Shown here: positions 16,593 through 27,139 of the stretch, piece after piece | How positions within the stretch are numbered: the stretch's first letter is position 1 | Layout: each line of letters begins with the position of its first letter | Assembly (NCBI RefSeq): GCF_014652515.1 | Contig: NZ_BMYY01000006.1 | Span: forward strand, 148,294 to 212,293 | Reading direction: 5' to 3' | Source: Bacterioplanes sanyensis | GTDB lineage: Bacteria > Pseudomonadota > Gammaproteobacteria > Pseudomonadales > Oceanobacteraceae | Length of the DNA stretch: 64,000 nt | Position numbers and translations under genes: made by a program | Notes under the pieces: model-generated | Database searches by the model: none | What the model saw: the letters and a program-made list of their open reading frames with translations, nothing else | What the model was told of the DNA's origin: nothing

Positions 16593-19176
16593 CGATGTTC
16601 ACCAGCTTGCCAGGTACCACAATCACTTTGCGCACGGTTTTGCCATCGATCTGCTTTTGCACCGCGTCGTTGGCCATGGCCATGGCTTCCAGCTCGTCTT
16701 TGCTAGCGTTGGCTGAGGCTTCCAGCTTGGCGCGTACCTTACCGTTAACCTGCACCACCAGTTGAATGCTGTCTTTCACCAGTGCATCTTTATCAACAGC
16801 GGGCCAATCGGCATCCAATACCAGACCTGTTTGGCCAAAGGCTTGCCAGATCACCTGACAGATATGCGGCGCAATCGGGCTTAGCATGCGCACGATGGCC
16901 TGCAAACCTTCATACACTACAGCAGCACCTTGGCCTTGGCTGCGATCGGCCTTTTGCAAGGTGTTCATCAGCTCCATGATGGCGGCGATGCCGGTATTAA
17001 AGTGGTAGCGACGGCCAACGTCATCGCTGACCTTGGCAATGGTTTCATGCACTTTGCGGCGTACGTCTTTTTCGTCCTTGCTCAGAGAGGTGGTATCAAC
17101 GGCTGCTGGCAGGCCATTGCTGACCAGCTCATGGGCCAAGCGCCATACGCGTTGCAGGAACTTCTGTGCGCCTTGAACGCCGTTTTCTGACCACTCCAGG
17201 GTTTGTTCTGGGGGCGCGGCGAACATGGTGTACAAACGCACGGTGTCGGCGCCGTAAATGTCGATGGCTTCTTGTGGGTCCACGCCGTTGTTTTTCGACT
17301 TGGACATTTTAATCATGCCCTCGTGGGTCAGCTCCTTGCCGTTCCACACAGCTTTGACCAAGCGGCCTTTGTCATCGCGTTCGACTTCGACATCTTTCGG
17401 TGCGACATATTCTTTGCCGCCTTTGTCGTTTTGGTAGCTGAACGCATCGGCCAACACCATGCCTTGGCACAGCAAGCTGGCAAAAGGTTCATCGCCCTTC
17501 ACCAAGCCAACGTCACGCATCAGCTTGTGGAAGAAACGCGCGTATAACAGGTGCAAGATGGCGTGCTCAATGCCGCCGACATATTGGTCCACTGGCAGCC
17601 AGTAATCGGCCTCAGTCGGATCCACCATCTGGCTGTCGTCCCACGGCGAGCAGTAGCGAGCGTAATACCAAGACGATTCCATAAAGGTGTCGAAGGTATC
17701 GGTTTCGCGGAATGCGGCTTCGCCTTCAAATTCGATGTTTTCGAACTCAGGGTTGTTTTTAATCGGGCTGTTAACGCCGTCCATGACCACATCGGTTGGC
17801 AGTTCAACCGGCAGCATGTCTGCTGGCGTCGGAACTTGCTCGCCGTTGGCTTTGTTGATCATAGGCACTGGGGTGCCCCAATAACGCTGGCGGCTAACGC
17901 CCCAATCGCGCAGGCGATAGTTGGTTTTTACCTGGCCTTTGCCGGCAGCGGTTAACCATTTGGCAATGGCATCAAAGGCGGCATCAAATTCCAGACCGTC
18001 AAACTCACCTGAGTTCACCAACCTGCCTTTTTCGGTAAAGGCCGCTTCTGCCAAGTTAATGTCTTCACCCTGATTGTCAGGTGAAGAGACCGGCTCAATC
18101 ACCTGAGTGATTTCCAAGCCGTATTTTTGCGCAAATTCAAAGTCACGCTGATCGTGGGCGGGCACGGCCATCACAGCACCGGTGCCGTAATCCATCAGTA
18201 CAAAGTTGGCGACCCAGATCGGCACTTCTTTGCCAGAAATTGGGTGAATCGCCGTCATACCGGTGGCGATGCCTTTTTTCTCCATGGTGGCAATGTCCGC
18301 CTCAGCGGTACCGCCTTTTTTGCACTCTTCGATAAATGCGGCCAGCTCGGCGTTGCTTTCAGCAGCTTCGGCGGCCAGCGGGTGGCCAGCGGCGACGGCC
18401 ACGTAGCTCACACCCATTAAGGTATCTGGACGAGTGGTATAGACCTCCAACGTGTCTTGTCGATCCTTAAGACCAAAGTGCAACTCAACGCCCTGGCTCT
18501 TACCAATCCAGTTGCGCTGCATGGCCACCACTTGCTCTGGCCAGCCTTCCAGTTGGTCTAAGTCATTCAGCAGTTCTTCGGCATAGTCGGTAATGCGAAT
18601 AAACCACTGTGGAATTTCTTTGCGTTCAATCGGGGTATCGCAGCGCCAGCAGCAGTTGTCGATGACCTGCTCATTGGCCAATACGGTTTTATCGTGTGGA
18701 CACCAGTTCACCGCCGACACTTTTTTGTAGGCTAGGCCTTTTTCGACCAGCTGAGTGAAGAACCACTGCTCCCAGCGGTAATACTCAGGTTTGCAGGTGG
18801 CCAGTTCGCGGCTCCAATCATAGCCAAAGCCCAGCGATTTCAGCTGGCCTTTCATGTAGGCGATGTTTTCATCGGTCCACTTGCCAGGTGCGGTGTTGTT
18901 TTTGATGGCGGCGTTTTCTGCCGGCAGACCAAAAGCATCCCACCCCATTGGCTGCATGACGTTTTTGCCCTGCATGCGCTGGTAGCGGGAGATCACATCA
19001 CCAATGGTGTAGTTACGCACGTGACCCATGTGTAGTCGACCGCTGGGATAAGGAAACATGGATAGGCAGTAGAACTTTTCTTTGTTGGTGTCGACGACGG
19101 CCTTAAACACCTGGTTCTCTTCCCACTGCTGCTGCACAGTGGCTTCAATTTCCTGCGGTTGATAGGTCTCTTGCAT
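16582..19176 (-). CDS. leuS: Leucyl-tRNA synthetase
   Basis: Charges tRNA-Leu. Class I signatures are intact: the HIGH-type motif as HMGH in [16 protein letters not shown] and the KMSKS motif in [15 protein letters not shown]. The CP1 editing domain lies between them ([16 protein letters not shown]), and zinc-type cysteines occur in [12 protein letters not shown] and NCCWRCDT. I place the start at 19176, giving [11 protein letters not shown], which matches the E. coli N terminus. The in-frame extension up to 19290 is not protein-like. An ATG three bases upstream is an equal alternative. Confidence 0.97.
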   Translation of the reverse strand: MQETYQPQEIEATVQQQWEENQVFKAVVDTNKEKFYCLSMFPYPSGRLHMGHVRNYTIGDVISRYQRMQGKNVMQPMGWDAFGLPAENAAIKNNTAPGKWTDENIAYMKGQLKSLGFGYDWSRELATCKPEYYRWEQWFFTQLVEKGLAYKKVSAVNWCPHDKTVLANEQVIDNCCWRCDTPIERKEIPQWFIRITDYAEELLNDLDQLEGWPEQVVAMQRNWIGKSQGVELHFGLKDRQDTLEVYTTRPDTLMGVSYVAVAAGHPLAAEAAESNAELAAFIEECKKGGTAEADIATMEKKGIATGMTAIHPISGKEVPIWVANFVLMDYGTGAVMAVPAHDQRDFEFAQKYGLEITQVIEPVSSPDNQGEDINLAEAAFTEKGRLVNSGEFDGLEFDAAFDAIAKWLTAAGKGQVKTNYRLRDWGVSRQRYWGTPVPMINKANGEQVPTPADMLPVELPTDVVMDGVNSPIKNNPEFENIEFEGEAAFRETDTFDTFMESSWYYARYCSPWDDSQMVDPTEADYWLPVDQYVGGIEHAILHLLYARFFHKLMRDVGLVKGDEPFASLLCQGMVLADAFSYQNDKGGKEYVAPKDVEVERDDKGRLVKAVWNGKELTHEGMIKMSKSKNNGVDPQEAIDIYGADTVRLYTMFAAPPEQTLEWSENGVQGAQKFLQRVWRLAHELVSNGLPAAVDTTSLSKDEKDVRRKVHETIAKVSDDVGRRYHFNTGIAAIMELMNTLQKADRSQGQGAAVVYEGLQAIVRMLSPIAPHICQVIWQAFGQTGLVLDADWPAVDKDALVKDSIQLVVQVNGKVRAKLEASANASKDELEAMAMANDAVQKQIDGKTVRKVIVVPGKLVNIVAN

Positions 19177-19443
19177 CATGGTGATCTGTGTTGTTTGGGT
19201 GAAGAAAAAAGAGTCAGCAGTGTACCGCAATGGCGCCAGAGGGGCTATGCCGTGGCGTTGCCAGCAAGGGGTGCCGCTGGCTTGACTCAAGTCAGCTTTG
19301 CTGATGATTTTATGATCCCGCTTTCGTCGCTCCCTTGGCCCACTCGGTCAATCGTCGTAATGTGGCCGCCGTGAATAGGGTTGCAGTCAAGGGCGAGTAA
19401 TCGCCCATGCAGCATGATTTCGGCAATGGAAGTACATGACGAG

Positions 19444-20097
19444 ATGAGTAAAAAATATACTGCCAGGGTACGCCTAGCGTCTTTCGTTGTGGCTGCGATG
19501 GTCTGGGTAATATCGCCTGCAAAGGCGCAAACGGTAGAGCAGCTGCTGCAGGAAATGGCAGCCATTGAGCAAGATGCCAGCGCCCGTCAACAGGCCCTAA
19601 AAGATGGCGAAGAGCGTGCGCAATTATGTTTTCGCTGTCATGGCCAGGACGGCAACAGCAAGCGTGATTACATTCCCAACTTGGCCAGCCAGAACGCTGC
19701 CTACTTATTTACTCAGTTCGAGAAGTTTGCCAATGGCGAGCGCCAAGACTACGTCATGAGCACGCTGGCAAAGCATCTTTCGGCCGATGATCGCATTGAT
19801 ATTGCGCTGTATTTTTCCGAGCGTGAGGTCGAGCCGCGTGAGCCGCAAGTGGAAGCCAGTGCTGCCGGTGAGCGTATTTACAATTCGGTGTGTTTTGCGT
19901 GTCACGGCAAAGAAGGTCACGGCAGTGCCAGCTATCCCCGCATTGCCGGTCAGCCTTATGAGTTTTTAGAAACGACTTTGCTGAAGTTTTTGCACAACGA
20001 CCCGAGTCGTGCCAACTCGCCTATGATCGCGGTGATGAAGAACCTCGACGAGCAGCAAGTCAAAGACGTGGCAGCCTACGTGGCGCATATGCCTTGA
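19444..20097 (+). CDS. Cytochrome c4-type dihaem cytochrome
   Basis: A periplasmic dihaem cytochrome passing electrons to a terminal oxidase. A signal peptide with a basic start (MSKKYTARVRLASF) and cleavage near SPAKAQ precedes two haem-binding CxxCH motifs, CFRCH in the first half and CFACH in the second, each within an internally duplicated domain (GQDGNSKRDYIPNLASQ and GKEGHGSASYPRIAGQ). The distal methionine of the second domain is likely in the SPMIAVMKNL segment. The start is chosen at MSKK. The longer frame from 19381 precedes a normal signal peptide and is less plausible. Confidence 0.92.
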   Translation: MSKKYTARVRLASFVVAAMVWVISPAKAQTVEQLLQEMAAIEQDASARQQALKDGEERAQLCFRCHGQDGNSKRDYIPNLASQNAAYLFTQFEKFANGERQDYVMSTLAKHLSADDRIDIALYFSEREVEPREPQVEASAAGERIYNSVCFACHGKEGHGSASYPRIAGQPYEFLETTLLKFLHNDPSRANSPMIAVMKNLDEQQVKDVAAYVAHMP

Positions 20098-20145
20098 TGC
20101 CATTCTGATACACTGTCGCACCTTTCAATGGATGGCGGGGGCGAC

Positions 20146-23100
20146 ATGTCTGACTCCAGTTCAACGCACGTCAGTTCAACCCACAATAGCGAGCCAGGTT
20201 GGCGCTTTTGGATTGATCGTGGCGGTACCTTTACCGATATCGTCGCGACGACGCCAGACGGTCAGCAGCTGGTTCATAAGCTGCTGTCGGAAAATCCTCA
20301 GCACTATGCCGATGCCGCCATCGAAGGCATTCAGCAACTGCAATCTCAGTGGCCACAGCTGCCCAATCGCATCAGCGAAGTGCGCATGGGCACCACAGTG
20401 GCGACTAACGCCTTGCTAGAGCGGCGTGGCCAGCCGACCGTGTTGCTGGTTTCTCAGGGGTTACGCGATCAGCTGCAAATTGGTTACCAAGCGCGGCCCG
20501 AAATTTTTGCCCTGCACACGCCGCAGCCAACGCCGCTATATGAACGGGTGTACGAAGTGCCTGAGCGCGTGTTAGTCGATGGCACGGTGGAATTGGCTTT
20601 AGACGAAGAAGCCTGCTGGCTACAGCTACAAGAAGCCCATCGCCAAGGTTATCGCGCCATCGCGGTGGCGCTGATGCATGCCTATAAATACCCCGAACAC
20701 GAGCAACGCCTAGGCGAGCTGGCGCGTGCGGCCGGATTTGAACAGGTGTCGCTCAGTCATGAGGTCAGCCCACTGATTAAACTGGTGGCGCGTGGTTCAA
20801 CCACCGTCGCCGATGCGTATTTATCGCCGGTGCTCAAACGCTACGTGGAACAAGTACGCCGGGCACTGCCGGGCGTGGATGTGCAGTTTATGCAGTCCAA
20901 TGGCGGGCTGACGTCGCCGGCTCAATTTGCTGGCAAAGATGCGGTATTGTCAGGCCCTGCCGGCGGTGTGGTGGGCATGGTCAAGACCGCCTGCGCCGAC
21001 GGTTTTGATCGCATTATTGGTTTTGATATGGGCGGCACCTCCACCGATGTCAGCCACTACGGCGGTGAGCTGGAGCGCGACACTGAAACCCTAATAGCGG
21101 ACGTGCGCTTGCGTGTGCCCATGATGAGCGTGCACACCGTCGCCGCGGGCGGCGGCTCTGTGGTGCAGTTTCGTGATGGCCGTTTGCAAGTAGGGCCGGA
21201 ATCGGCCGGTGCTTACCCCGGGCCGGCCTGTTATCGCAATGGCGGCCCGCTGACCGTGACGGACTGCAATCTGCTGCTGGGTCGCATTCAGGCCGAGCAC
21301 TTCCCAGCCATCTTCGGCCCGCAGCAAAATCAGCCTGTGGATGTTGAAGGTGTGCAGCAGCAATTCGAGCAGCTGGCGCACAGCGTCAGTGTGGAATCGG
21401 GTCGTGATTACAGTCCGGAGGCGCTGGCCGAAGCTTTTCTTACTGTTGCCGTCGATAACATGGCCGCCGCGATACGCAAAATATCGGTGCAGCGTGGTCA
21501 TGATTTGGCCTCCTACGTGCTCAACGCCTTTGGTGGCGCAGGCGCACAGCATGCGTGCCAAGTGGCCCAAGCGTTGGGCATTGAGCAAGTGTATTTGCAC
21601 CCGCAAGCGGGCGTGCTGTCGGCTTACGGCATTGGTCTGGCCGAACAGCGCTGGCTGGCCGAAAAGTCGATGGATGTGCCACTGGCACAGTTGGCTCAAG
21701 ATTCCCGTGCAGCTGAACAGGTGTTAGAAGCATTATGGCAAGACTATTTGCACCAGCCGGGCAGTGATACCTCAGCGGTGAAACAGGTGCGCTTGTATTT
21801 GCGCTATGAAGGGGCGGATACGCCCTTGTTGGTGGCCTATGGCGATGCCGCTACCATGCAGCAAGCGTTTGAGCAGCAACACCGCCAGCTGTACGGCTTT
21901 ATCAATGAGCAGCGCGCCATCGTGGCCGATGCGCTGCAGCTGGAATGCATTGCCGGTGGCGAGGATGCAGCCCCGGTATCAGGGCCTGCCCCCGCTCAAA
22001 CTGTGCTACCCAGCACAGTGCGCATGCATTGTCAGGGGCAATGGTGCGAGGTGCCGGTGTATGCGCGCTCAAGTATTGCTGAAGGTGAGCCGCTGCAAGG
22101 CCCGGCGCTGTTAACGGAGCGCACTTCCACCATCGTGCTTGAGCCTGGTTGGCAACTGCAATGCCTGGCCAGCGGTGCCTTACTGCTAACGCAACAGCAA
22201 GCAAAGCAGCCAAAGGTCACAGACACAGAGCGTGACCCGTTGCGGCTTGAACTGTTCAGCCACTTGTTTATGTCGGCAGCCGAGCAAATGGGCGTGGTGC
22301 TGGAGCAAACCGCCAGCAGCGTGAACATTAAAGAGCGGTTAGATTTTTCTTGCGCTGTGTTTGATCAGCACGGCAACTTGGTGGCCAACGCACCGCACAT
22401 TCCGGTGCACCTAGGCTCAATGAGCGACAGCATTCGCGTGGTGATACAAGGGCAACCCGACATGCGCCCGGGCGATGCTTTTGTATTGAATACGCCCTAC
22501 AACGGTGGCACGCATCTGCCCGACATTACCGTCGTGAAACCTGTATTTACCGACGGTGCCAACCCCGCATTTTACGTGGCGGCGCGCGGCCATCATGCTG
22601 ATATCGGTGGCATTAGCCCAGGTTCCATGCCGGCGGAATCGAGCCATATTGAGCAAGAAGGCGTGCTGCTGGATAACCTGCTGTTGATGCGTGATGGTGC
22701 GTTGCAGGAGCAAAGCATTCGCGCCGCCTTGGCTAACACCCGTTACCCGGCACGCAATCCAGAGCAGAACATTGCAGATTTATCCGCACAGCTGGCGGCC
22801 TGTGAAAAAGGCGCGCAAGAGTTGCTGCGCTTATGCCAACAATATGGCGAAGCCACGGTGCAGGCGTATATGGGCTATGTGCAAGACAACGCTGCCGAAG
22901 TGCTATCGCAGGCGTTAATGTCGCTGGCGGATGGCCAGTTTAGCTGTGACATGGACGATGGCAGTCGCATCCAGGTGGCCATTCAAATCGACCGCCAGCA
23001 GGGGAGGGCATGCATAGATTTTAATGGCACAGGCTACCGGCCTGATCAGCTGCAGCATCCGGGTAACTTTAATGCGCCCACCTCCGTCGTGCATGCCGCT

Positions 23101-23781
23101 GTGCTGTACAGCTTTCGTGTGCTGGTCAATAAACCCATTCCGCTGAATGCCGGGTTTTTCCGGCCGTTGGATATTCGTGTGCCTAAGGCCTCCATGGTGG
23201 CACCTGAGTACCCGGCGGCGGTGGTTTCTGGCAACGTCGAAACGGCGCAGTATTTGGTCGATGCGGTCATGGGCGCACTGAATCTTATGGCGGCCAGCCA
23301 GGGCACCAATAACAACGTCACCTTTGGCGACGCTCAGTATCAGTATTACGAAACCCTGTGCGGTGGCACAGGTGCCAGCGCTGTGGGCGATGGCGTCAGC
23401 GCCATGCATTCACACATGACCAACTCACGCCTGACCGACCCAGAGGTATTAGAGCAGCGCTACCCAGTGGTGTTGGACTGGTTTCATATTCGTCGCTTGT
23501 CGGGTGGGCATGGCTTGTGTCGTGGTGGTGATGGCGTTGAGCGTCATATTCGTTTTTTGCAGCCAATGCAGGCCAACATTATCAGTGGACGCCGGCAAGT
23601 AGCACCCCATGGCTTGGCCGGCGGCGACGATGGCAAAACCGGCTGCAACTTTGTGTTGCGCCGCAACGGCCGGCTGCAAAATTTGCCTGGCTGCACCCGT
23701 ACTGAGTTGCAAGCGGGTGATAGCCTCTGCGTGCACACCCCAGGCGGTGGTGGCTATGGCCGTCCGCTGGAAGATGATTAG
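20146..23781 (+). CDS. Fused hydantoinase A/B, 5-oxoprolinase type
   Basis: An ATP-dependent enzyme, probably opening 5-oxo-L-proline to L-glutamate. The protein of about 1,211 residues joins a HyuA half and a HyuB half. The HyuA half starts FWIDRGGTFTDIVATTPDG, with ATPase-fold segments MGTTVATNALLERRG and FDMGGTSTDVSHYGG. The HyuB half runs from about residue 700 and contains NIKERLDFSCAVFD, then HVPVHLGSM-like and LNTPYNGGTHLPDITVV segments, and ends with the glycine-rich PGGGGYGRP typical of the family. The start is placed at 20146 behind a GGCGGGGG ribosome site. The fused eukaryote-like architecture is common in proteobacteria. No glutathione-cycle partner is adjacent. Confidence 0.9.
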   Translation: MSDSSSTHVSSTHNSEPGWRFWIDRGGTFTDIVATTPDGQQLVHKLLSENPQHYADAAIEGIQQLQSQWPQLPNRISEVRMGTTVATNALLERRGQPTVLLVSQGLRDQLQIGYQARPEIFALHTPQPTPLYERVYEVPERVLVDGTVELALDEEACWLQLQEAHRQGYRAIAVALMHAYKYPEHEQRLGELARAAGFEQVSLSHEVSPLIKLVARGSTTVADAYLSPVLKRYVEQVRRALPGVDVQFMQSNGGLTSPAQFAGKDAVLSGPAGGVVGMVKTACADGFDRIIGFDMGGTSTDVSHYGGELERDTETLIADVRLRVPMMSVHTVAAGGGSVVQFRDGRLQVGPESAGAYPGPACYRNGGPLTVTDCNLLLGRIQAEHFPAIFGPQQNQPVDVEGVQQQFEQLAHSVSVESGRDYSPEALAEAFLTVAVDNMAAAIRKISVQRGHDLASYVLNAFGGAGAQHACQVAQALGIEQVYLHPQAGVLSAYGIGLAEQRWLAEKSMDVPLAQLAQDSRAAEQVLEALWQDYLHQPGSDTSAVKQVRLYLRYEGADTPLLVAYGDAATMQQAFEQQHRQLYGFINEQRAIVADALQLECIAGGEDAAPVSGPAPAQTVLPSTVRMHCQGQWCEVPVYARSSIAEGEPLQGPALLTERTSTIVLEPGWQLQCLASGALLLTQQQAKQPKVTDTERDPLRLELFSHLFMSAAEQMGVVLEQTASSVNIKERLDFSCAVFDQHGNLVANAPHIPVHLGSMSDSIRVVIQGQPDMRPGDAFVLNTPYNGGTHLPDITVVKPVFTDGANPAFYVAARGHHADIGGISPGSMPAESSHIEQEGVLLDNLLLMRDGALQEQSIRAALANTRYPARNPEQNIADLSAQLAACEKGAQELLRLCQQYGEATVQAYMGYVQDNAAEVLSQALMSLADGQFSCDMDDGSRIQVAIQIDRQQGRACIDFNGTGYRPDQLQHPGNFNAPTSVVHAAVLYSFRVLVNKPIPLNAGFFRPLDIRVPKASMVAPEYPAAVVSGNVETAQYLVDAVMGALNLMAASQGTNNNVTFGDAQYQYYETLCGGTGASAVGDGVSAMHSHMTNSRLTDPEVLEQRYPVVLDWFHIRRLSGGHGLCRGGDGVERHIRFLQPMQANIISGRRQVAPHGLAGGDDGKTGCNFVLRRNGRLQNLPGCTRTELQAGDSLCVHTPGGGGYGRPLEDD

Positions 23782-23859
23782 CCTACTGCCGCTGTCGGGT
23801 ATTCAATCGGCTGTGATAAACTGCGCGACAAATCCTTGAGCTAAGACTGAGAGAGCACC

Positions 23860-24180
23860 ATGGAAATAATGGACGTCATCAAAGACCAAATCGAAAACAA
23901 CGACATTCTGCTGTACATGAAAGGCTCGCCTAACCAGCCAATGTGCGGCTTCTCGGCGCAAACCGTGCAGGCGGTAATGGAGTGTGGCCAAAAGTTTGCC
24001 TACGTTGACGTGTTGTCGAACCCGGACATTCGCGCCAACTTGCCTAAGTACGCTAACTGGCCGACCTTCCCGCAGTTGTGGGTGAAAGGCGAGCTGGTCG
24101 GTGGTTGCGACATCATCACCGACATGCATCAAAAGGGTGAACTGAAGCCGTTGCTAGAAGAAGCCGCCCCAGCAGAGTAA
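23860..24180 (+). CDS. grxD: Monothiol glutaredoxin, Grx4 family
   Basis: Binds and transfers [2Fe-2S] clusters with glutathione and BolA-type partners. The 106-residue protein carries the monothiol active site CGFS (PMCGFSAQTVQAV). It also has the glutathione-binding WPTFPQLWVKGELVGGCDI segment, the standard layout for single-domain Grx4. It is single-gene and followed by a strong terminator. Confidence 0.97.
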   Translation: MEIMDVIKDQIENNDILLYMKGSPNQPMCGFSAQTVQAVMECGQKFAYVDVLSNPDIRANLPKYANWPTFPQLWVKGELVGGCDIITDMHQKGELKPLLEEAAPAE

Positions 24181-24215
24181 GCCTTTCGGCTTAACGGCAC
24201 CGTCAAGCCAGTTCA

Positions 24216-24248
24216 AACCCGTTGCCGCAAGCGGCAGCGGGTTTTTTT
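24216..24248 (+). terminator. Rho-independent terminator after grxD
   Basis: AACCCGTTGCCGC pairs with GCGGCAGCGGGTT (13 pairs, one G-T wobble) around a two-base loop and is followed by seven T. Confidence 0.93.
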
Positions 24249-24276
24249 ATGGAGTAAACCTCTATTCCCATGTATT

Positions 24277-24295
24277 GAGAATTGTTTTCATTGTA
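24277..24295. promoter_or_regulatory. Candidate Fur box
   Basis: GAGAATTGTTTTCATTGTA agrees with the 19-bp Fur consensus at about 12 of 19 positions and retains both GANAAT and TCATT arms. It lies 72 bases upstream of the DUF4856 lipoprotein start, in the promoter region of a cluster whose products are iron-linked. Iron repression is inferred. Confidence 0.55.
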
Positions 24296-24366
24296 TTTGG
24301 CTTTTGCTAGTATCCGTTGTCTCAAATTAAGAACGCTTTGTATTGATAACAAGGGTAATAACAACC

Positions 24367-25788
24367 ATGAAACTGGTAAAAGGTATTTCTGTACTGTCTG
24401 CCGCCATCTTGCTGGCGGCCTGTGGCAGCGACGATGATAACGACAGTGACAACAACAATAACGGCACCACAGTGCCGGCGACCTACACCTTCGAAAGCCA
24501 AGTCATAGCCGGTGAGTCGTCTGTTTCTTACGGTGGCCAAGTGGCGCGCAATGCTCTGATCAATGAGCTAAAAGCCTTGATCGGCAGCCCATTACTAACC
24601 TCAGAACTGGGCAGCAATGACTCTGTCGAGGAAGCGGTACTGGAGAAGCTCAATCTGATCTACAAAGTGGGCACCAGCACACCGGATGGCCAAACCTATA
24701 ACCTGACCTCACAAAATGCTTACACCCTCGCAGTGGAAGAAACACCAGTGGGTATTTCTGTCGCCGAAGGCAGTTTGCTGCAGGCCGGCTACGGCGATTT
24801 AAGCAGTGATAAAAACCTGCAGGGCAAGATGGCGGGTATTGATAACCCACTGGCCATGGGTGAATTCGTGGGTTGGGATATCGCCGCCGACAGTGACAAT
24901 GCCAAGCCAGACGCGCTGGTACAAAGCTGGTTCGCTGCGATTGCTGAGCAAGCGGCTGATCCAGAGCATCAGGGCAAGGTGTATGTGTCTGCCACAGGCC
25001 TGGATTACCAGCAATTAATTCAAAAATTCTTGCTGGGTTCAGTTGCCTATTCACAAACGGCGAATGATTACCTGAAAGCCACCAAAGGTCTGCTGAAGCA
25101 GAACAGCGCCGGAGATAAAGACGGCAGCAAGCCATACACTTCACTGGAGCATCAGTGGGACGAAGGCTTTGGCTACTTTGGCGCCGCGCGCGACTTTAAC
25201 AACTACAGTGATGCCCAGTTAAAAGCGCAGAAAGACAACGATACCAATGGCGATGGCCAGATCGACTTAACCGCTGAATACACCTTCTCGATGGCGCAGT
25301 ATGCCAACAAGCGTGATGCCAGTATTGCAGGTTGGGATACCAGCAAGAAAATCATGGATGCGTATTTAAAAGGCCGCCAGATCATTGTCGATAATTACGG
25401 CACTGATCCAGTAGCGGATCAGGGCTATCACGATGCATTGGAAGATCAGGCCGAAATTATTATCGACACTTGGGAAGAAATCTTCGCTGCTAATGTGATT
25501 CACTACATCAATGCAACGTTGGAAGACATGGCCGCTATGGGCACAGACGCCTATGACTTCAACTTGCACGCCAAGCACTGGGGTGAGTTGAAAGGCTTTG
25601 CCTTGTCACTGCAGTTCAACCCAATTGCCGAAATCGACCTGGCTGAGCTGAAGCAACTGCATGGTCTGGTAGGTCAGGCTCCTGTGCTACAAGGCGGCGA
25701 TGTTGAAGCCTATCAGCAAGCACTGGTGCAAGCGCGTGACTTGCTGGTCGATGTCTACGACTTCGACGGCGACGTTACCCAGTGGTAA
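24367..25788 (+). CDS. DUF4856 family lipoprotein
   Basis: A 473-residue lipoprotein whose signal peptide (MKLVKGISVLSAAILLAACG) ends in lipobox LAAC. An Asp/Asn-rich linker follows, then a soluble helical domain of about 430 residues with the DUF4856 pattern: an early VSYGGQVARNALINELK, a central SLEHQWDEGFGYFGAARDF and a late HAKHWGELKGFALSLQFNP. This family is usually found beside imelysin genes and TonB receptors and is thought to be iron-linked. The ATG at 24367 is chosen because the eight residues before it do not belong to a signal peptide. A downstream terminator separates it from the imelysin gene, but both probably answer to the Fur-like box. Confidence 0.85.
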   Translation: MKLVKGISVLSAAILLAACGSDDDNDSDNNNNGTTVPATYTFESQVIAGESSVSYGGQVARNALINELKALIGSPLLTSELGSNDSVEEAVLEKLNLIYKVGTSTPDGQTYNLTSQNAYTLAVEETPVGISVAEGSLLQAGYGDLSSDKNLQGKMAGIDNPLAMGEFVGWDIAADSDNAKPDALVQSWFAAIAEQAADPEHQGKVYVSATGLDYQQLIQKFLLGSVAYSQTANDYLKATKGLLKQNSAGDKDGSKPYTSLEHQWDEGFGYFGAARDFNNYSDAQLKAQKDNDTNGDGQIDLTAEYTFSMAQYANKRDASIAGWDTSKKIMDAYLKGRQIIVDNYGTDPVADQGYHDALEDQAEIIIDTWEEIFAANVIHYINATLEDMAAMGTDAYDFNLHAKHWGELKGFALSLQFNPIAEIDLAELKQLHGLVGQAPVLQGGDVEAYQQALVQARDLLVDVYDFDGDVTQW

Positions 25789-25817
25789 GTCACTGCATGA
25801 ATCGAGCGATTTAAGCA

Positions 25818-25849
25818 AAGGGTCGTCCGCTTGCGGGCGACCCTTTTTG
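25818..25849 (+). terminator. Rho-independent terminator between the DUF4856 and imelysin genes
   Basis: A 13-bp stem (AAGGGTCGTCCGC with GCGGGCGACCCTT, one wobble) has a short loop and a five-T tail. It may attenuate rather than fully stop transcription into the imelysin gene. Confidence 0.9.
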
Positions 25850-25873
25850 TTGTTTTAACGTGGAGTTTTTAGC

Positions 25874-27052
25874 ATGAAAAAATCGGCTTTAGCCCTGATG
25901 TCTTCAACACTGTTGTTAACGGCTTGTGGCGGTGGCGGGTCTTCCTCGGGCGATAGCAGCAGCGCTGATGCTTGCAGTGCACTGAATTCTGACAGCTTTA
26001 ATTGCACCGATATGCTGGCTGAGCTGGATCAGGTGCAATACCAAGCAGCGGAGCAGTTCTCGACTCAGCTGGCAGATTTGCAACAGCAAACCGATGCTTA
26101 TTGCGCGGCCATTGGCAGCGATCAACAAGCAGCCACTCGCACAGCGGCACAGCAAAGCTGGGAGCAGGCCATGCTGAGCTGGCAAAAGCTTGAGGTAATG
26201 CAGTTTGGCCCAGTCAAGGAGTACCGCAATGCTATTTACAGCTGGCCATTGAGCGTGAATAAAACCTGCAATATGGATGGCGCGATTGCGTCGGGTAACT
26301 TTGCTGCGACCACACCTCAGGTACGCGGCTTGCCGGCGGTGGAGTATGTCTTGTTTGCCGATGCGCCTTTGCCTAGCTGCAGCGATGCACCGGCTGAAGC
26401 GTCGGACGCTGTTAAACGCTGTGAGTTTGCCCAAGCAGCCATTGAGTCCATGCGCACCAATGTTGCCAATATGAGCTTTGATTTGGGCAACTACGAGCCA
26501 GCTACAAACCCAGGTGGCCAGGCGGCAGCTCAAGCAATCTTTGATGCCTTGTTCTACGTCTATAACCAAACCAAAGGCGAAAAGCTGCAAAAAACCGTAT
26601 TGCCGCAAAACGCCAATGACGTGTTCAAACCAGAAAAACTGGAAATCGCCTTCGCGGATATCAATGCCGAAGTCATTGCCGCCAACCTGGAAGCGGCACA
26701 AGCTGTGATGACCGCCGGCCAAGGCAGCAACGGTGGTTTGGCGTCTTATTTGGTGGCAGCTGGTCAGGCAGATTTAGCCAACGCTATGCTGAGCTCGCTG
26801 CAAACGGCCATTGACGGTGCTAACGGCTTAAATGCCAGCATGCGTAATATCGTTAGCACGGCTGCGGCGGACAATAGCGATAATGATGTGGCGCTGTGCA
26901 TTAACGCCGTAGCCAGCAGCAGTGGCAGTGATGTCGCAGAGCTGTGCGCGCTGGATGCCAAAATCAAAGCCTTTACGGATGACTTAAAAGGTCAAATGGC
27001 ACTGAACTTGGGCTTAACCGTGCCCCGAGACGCAGAGTCTGACGGTGACTAA
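25874..27052 (+). CDS. Imelysin family (M75-type) lipoprotein
   Basis: A 392-residue protein with a lipoprotein signal (lipobox LTAC, Cys18) and a Gly/Ser-rich linker. The helical imelysin domain begins at about residue 50. The family signature region reads RGLPAVEYVLFAD. The GxHxxE motif of peptidase-annotated imelysins has Pro in place of His here, so a peptidase role is unlikely; iron binding or iron-uptake assistance is the better guess. Family members of this kind in Pseudomonas sit next to a DUF1513 gene, as here. Cysteine pairs (CTDM, CAAI, CNMD, CSDA, CEFA) suggest periplasmic disulphides. Confidence 0.88.
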   Translation: MKKSALALMSSTLLLTACGGGGSSSGDSSSADACSALNSDSFNCTDMLAELDQVQYQAAEQFSTQLADLQQQTDAYCAAIGSDQQAATRTAAQQSWEQAMLSWQKLEVMQFGPVKEYRNAIYSWPLSVNKTCNMDGAIASGNFAATTPQVRGLPAVEYVLFADAPLPSCSDAPAEASDAVKRCEFAQAAIESMRTNVANMSFDLGNYEPATNPGGQAAAQAIFDALFYVYNQTKGEKLQKTVLPQNANDVFKPEKLEIAFADINAEVIAANLEAAQAVMTAGQGSNGGLASYLVAAGQADLANAMLSSLQTAIDGANGLNASMRNIVSTAAADNSDNDVALCINAVASSSGSDVAELCALDAKIKAFTDDLKGQMALNLGLTVPRDAESDGD

Positions 27053-27068
27053 CCGCTCTTAGATGCCT

Positions 27069-27099
27069 CAAGGCTGCATGCTCAGAGTGTGCAGCCTTG
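27069..27099. terminator. Hairpin between convergent genes
   Basis: CAAGGCTGCA and TGCAGCCTTG form a perfect 10-bp stem with an 11-base loop between the convergent imelysin and DUF1513 genes. No long T run is present. Confidence 0.5.
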
Positions 27100-27139
27100 C
27101 TGGCAATGCCGTTTTGTCCATTTTGTCGGTCGGTGGGCG

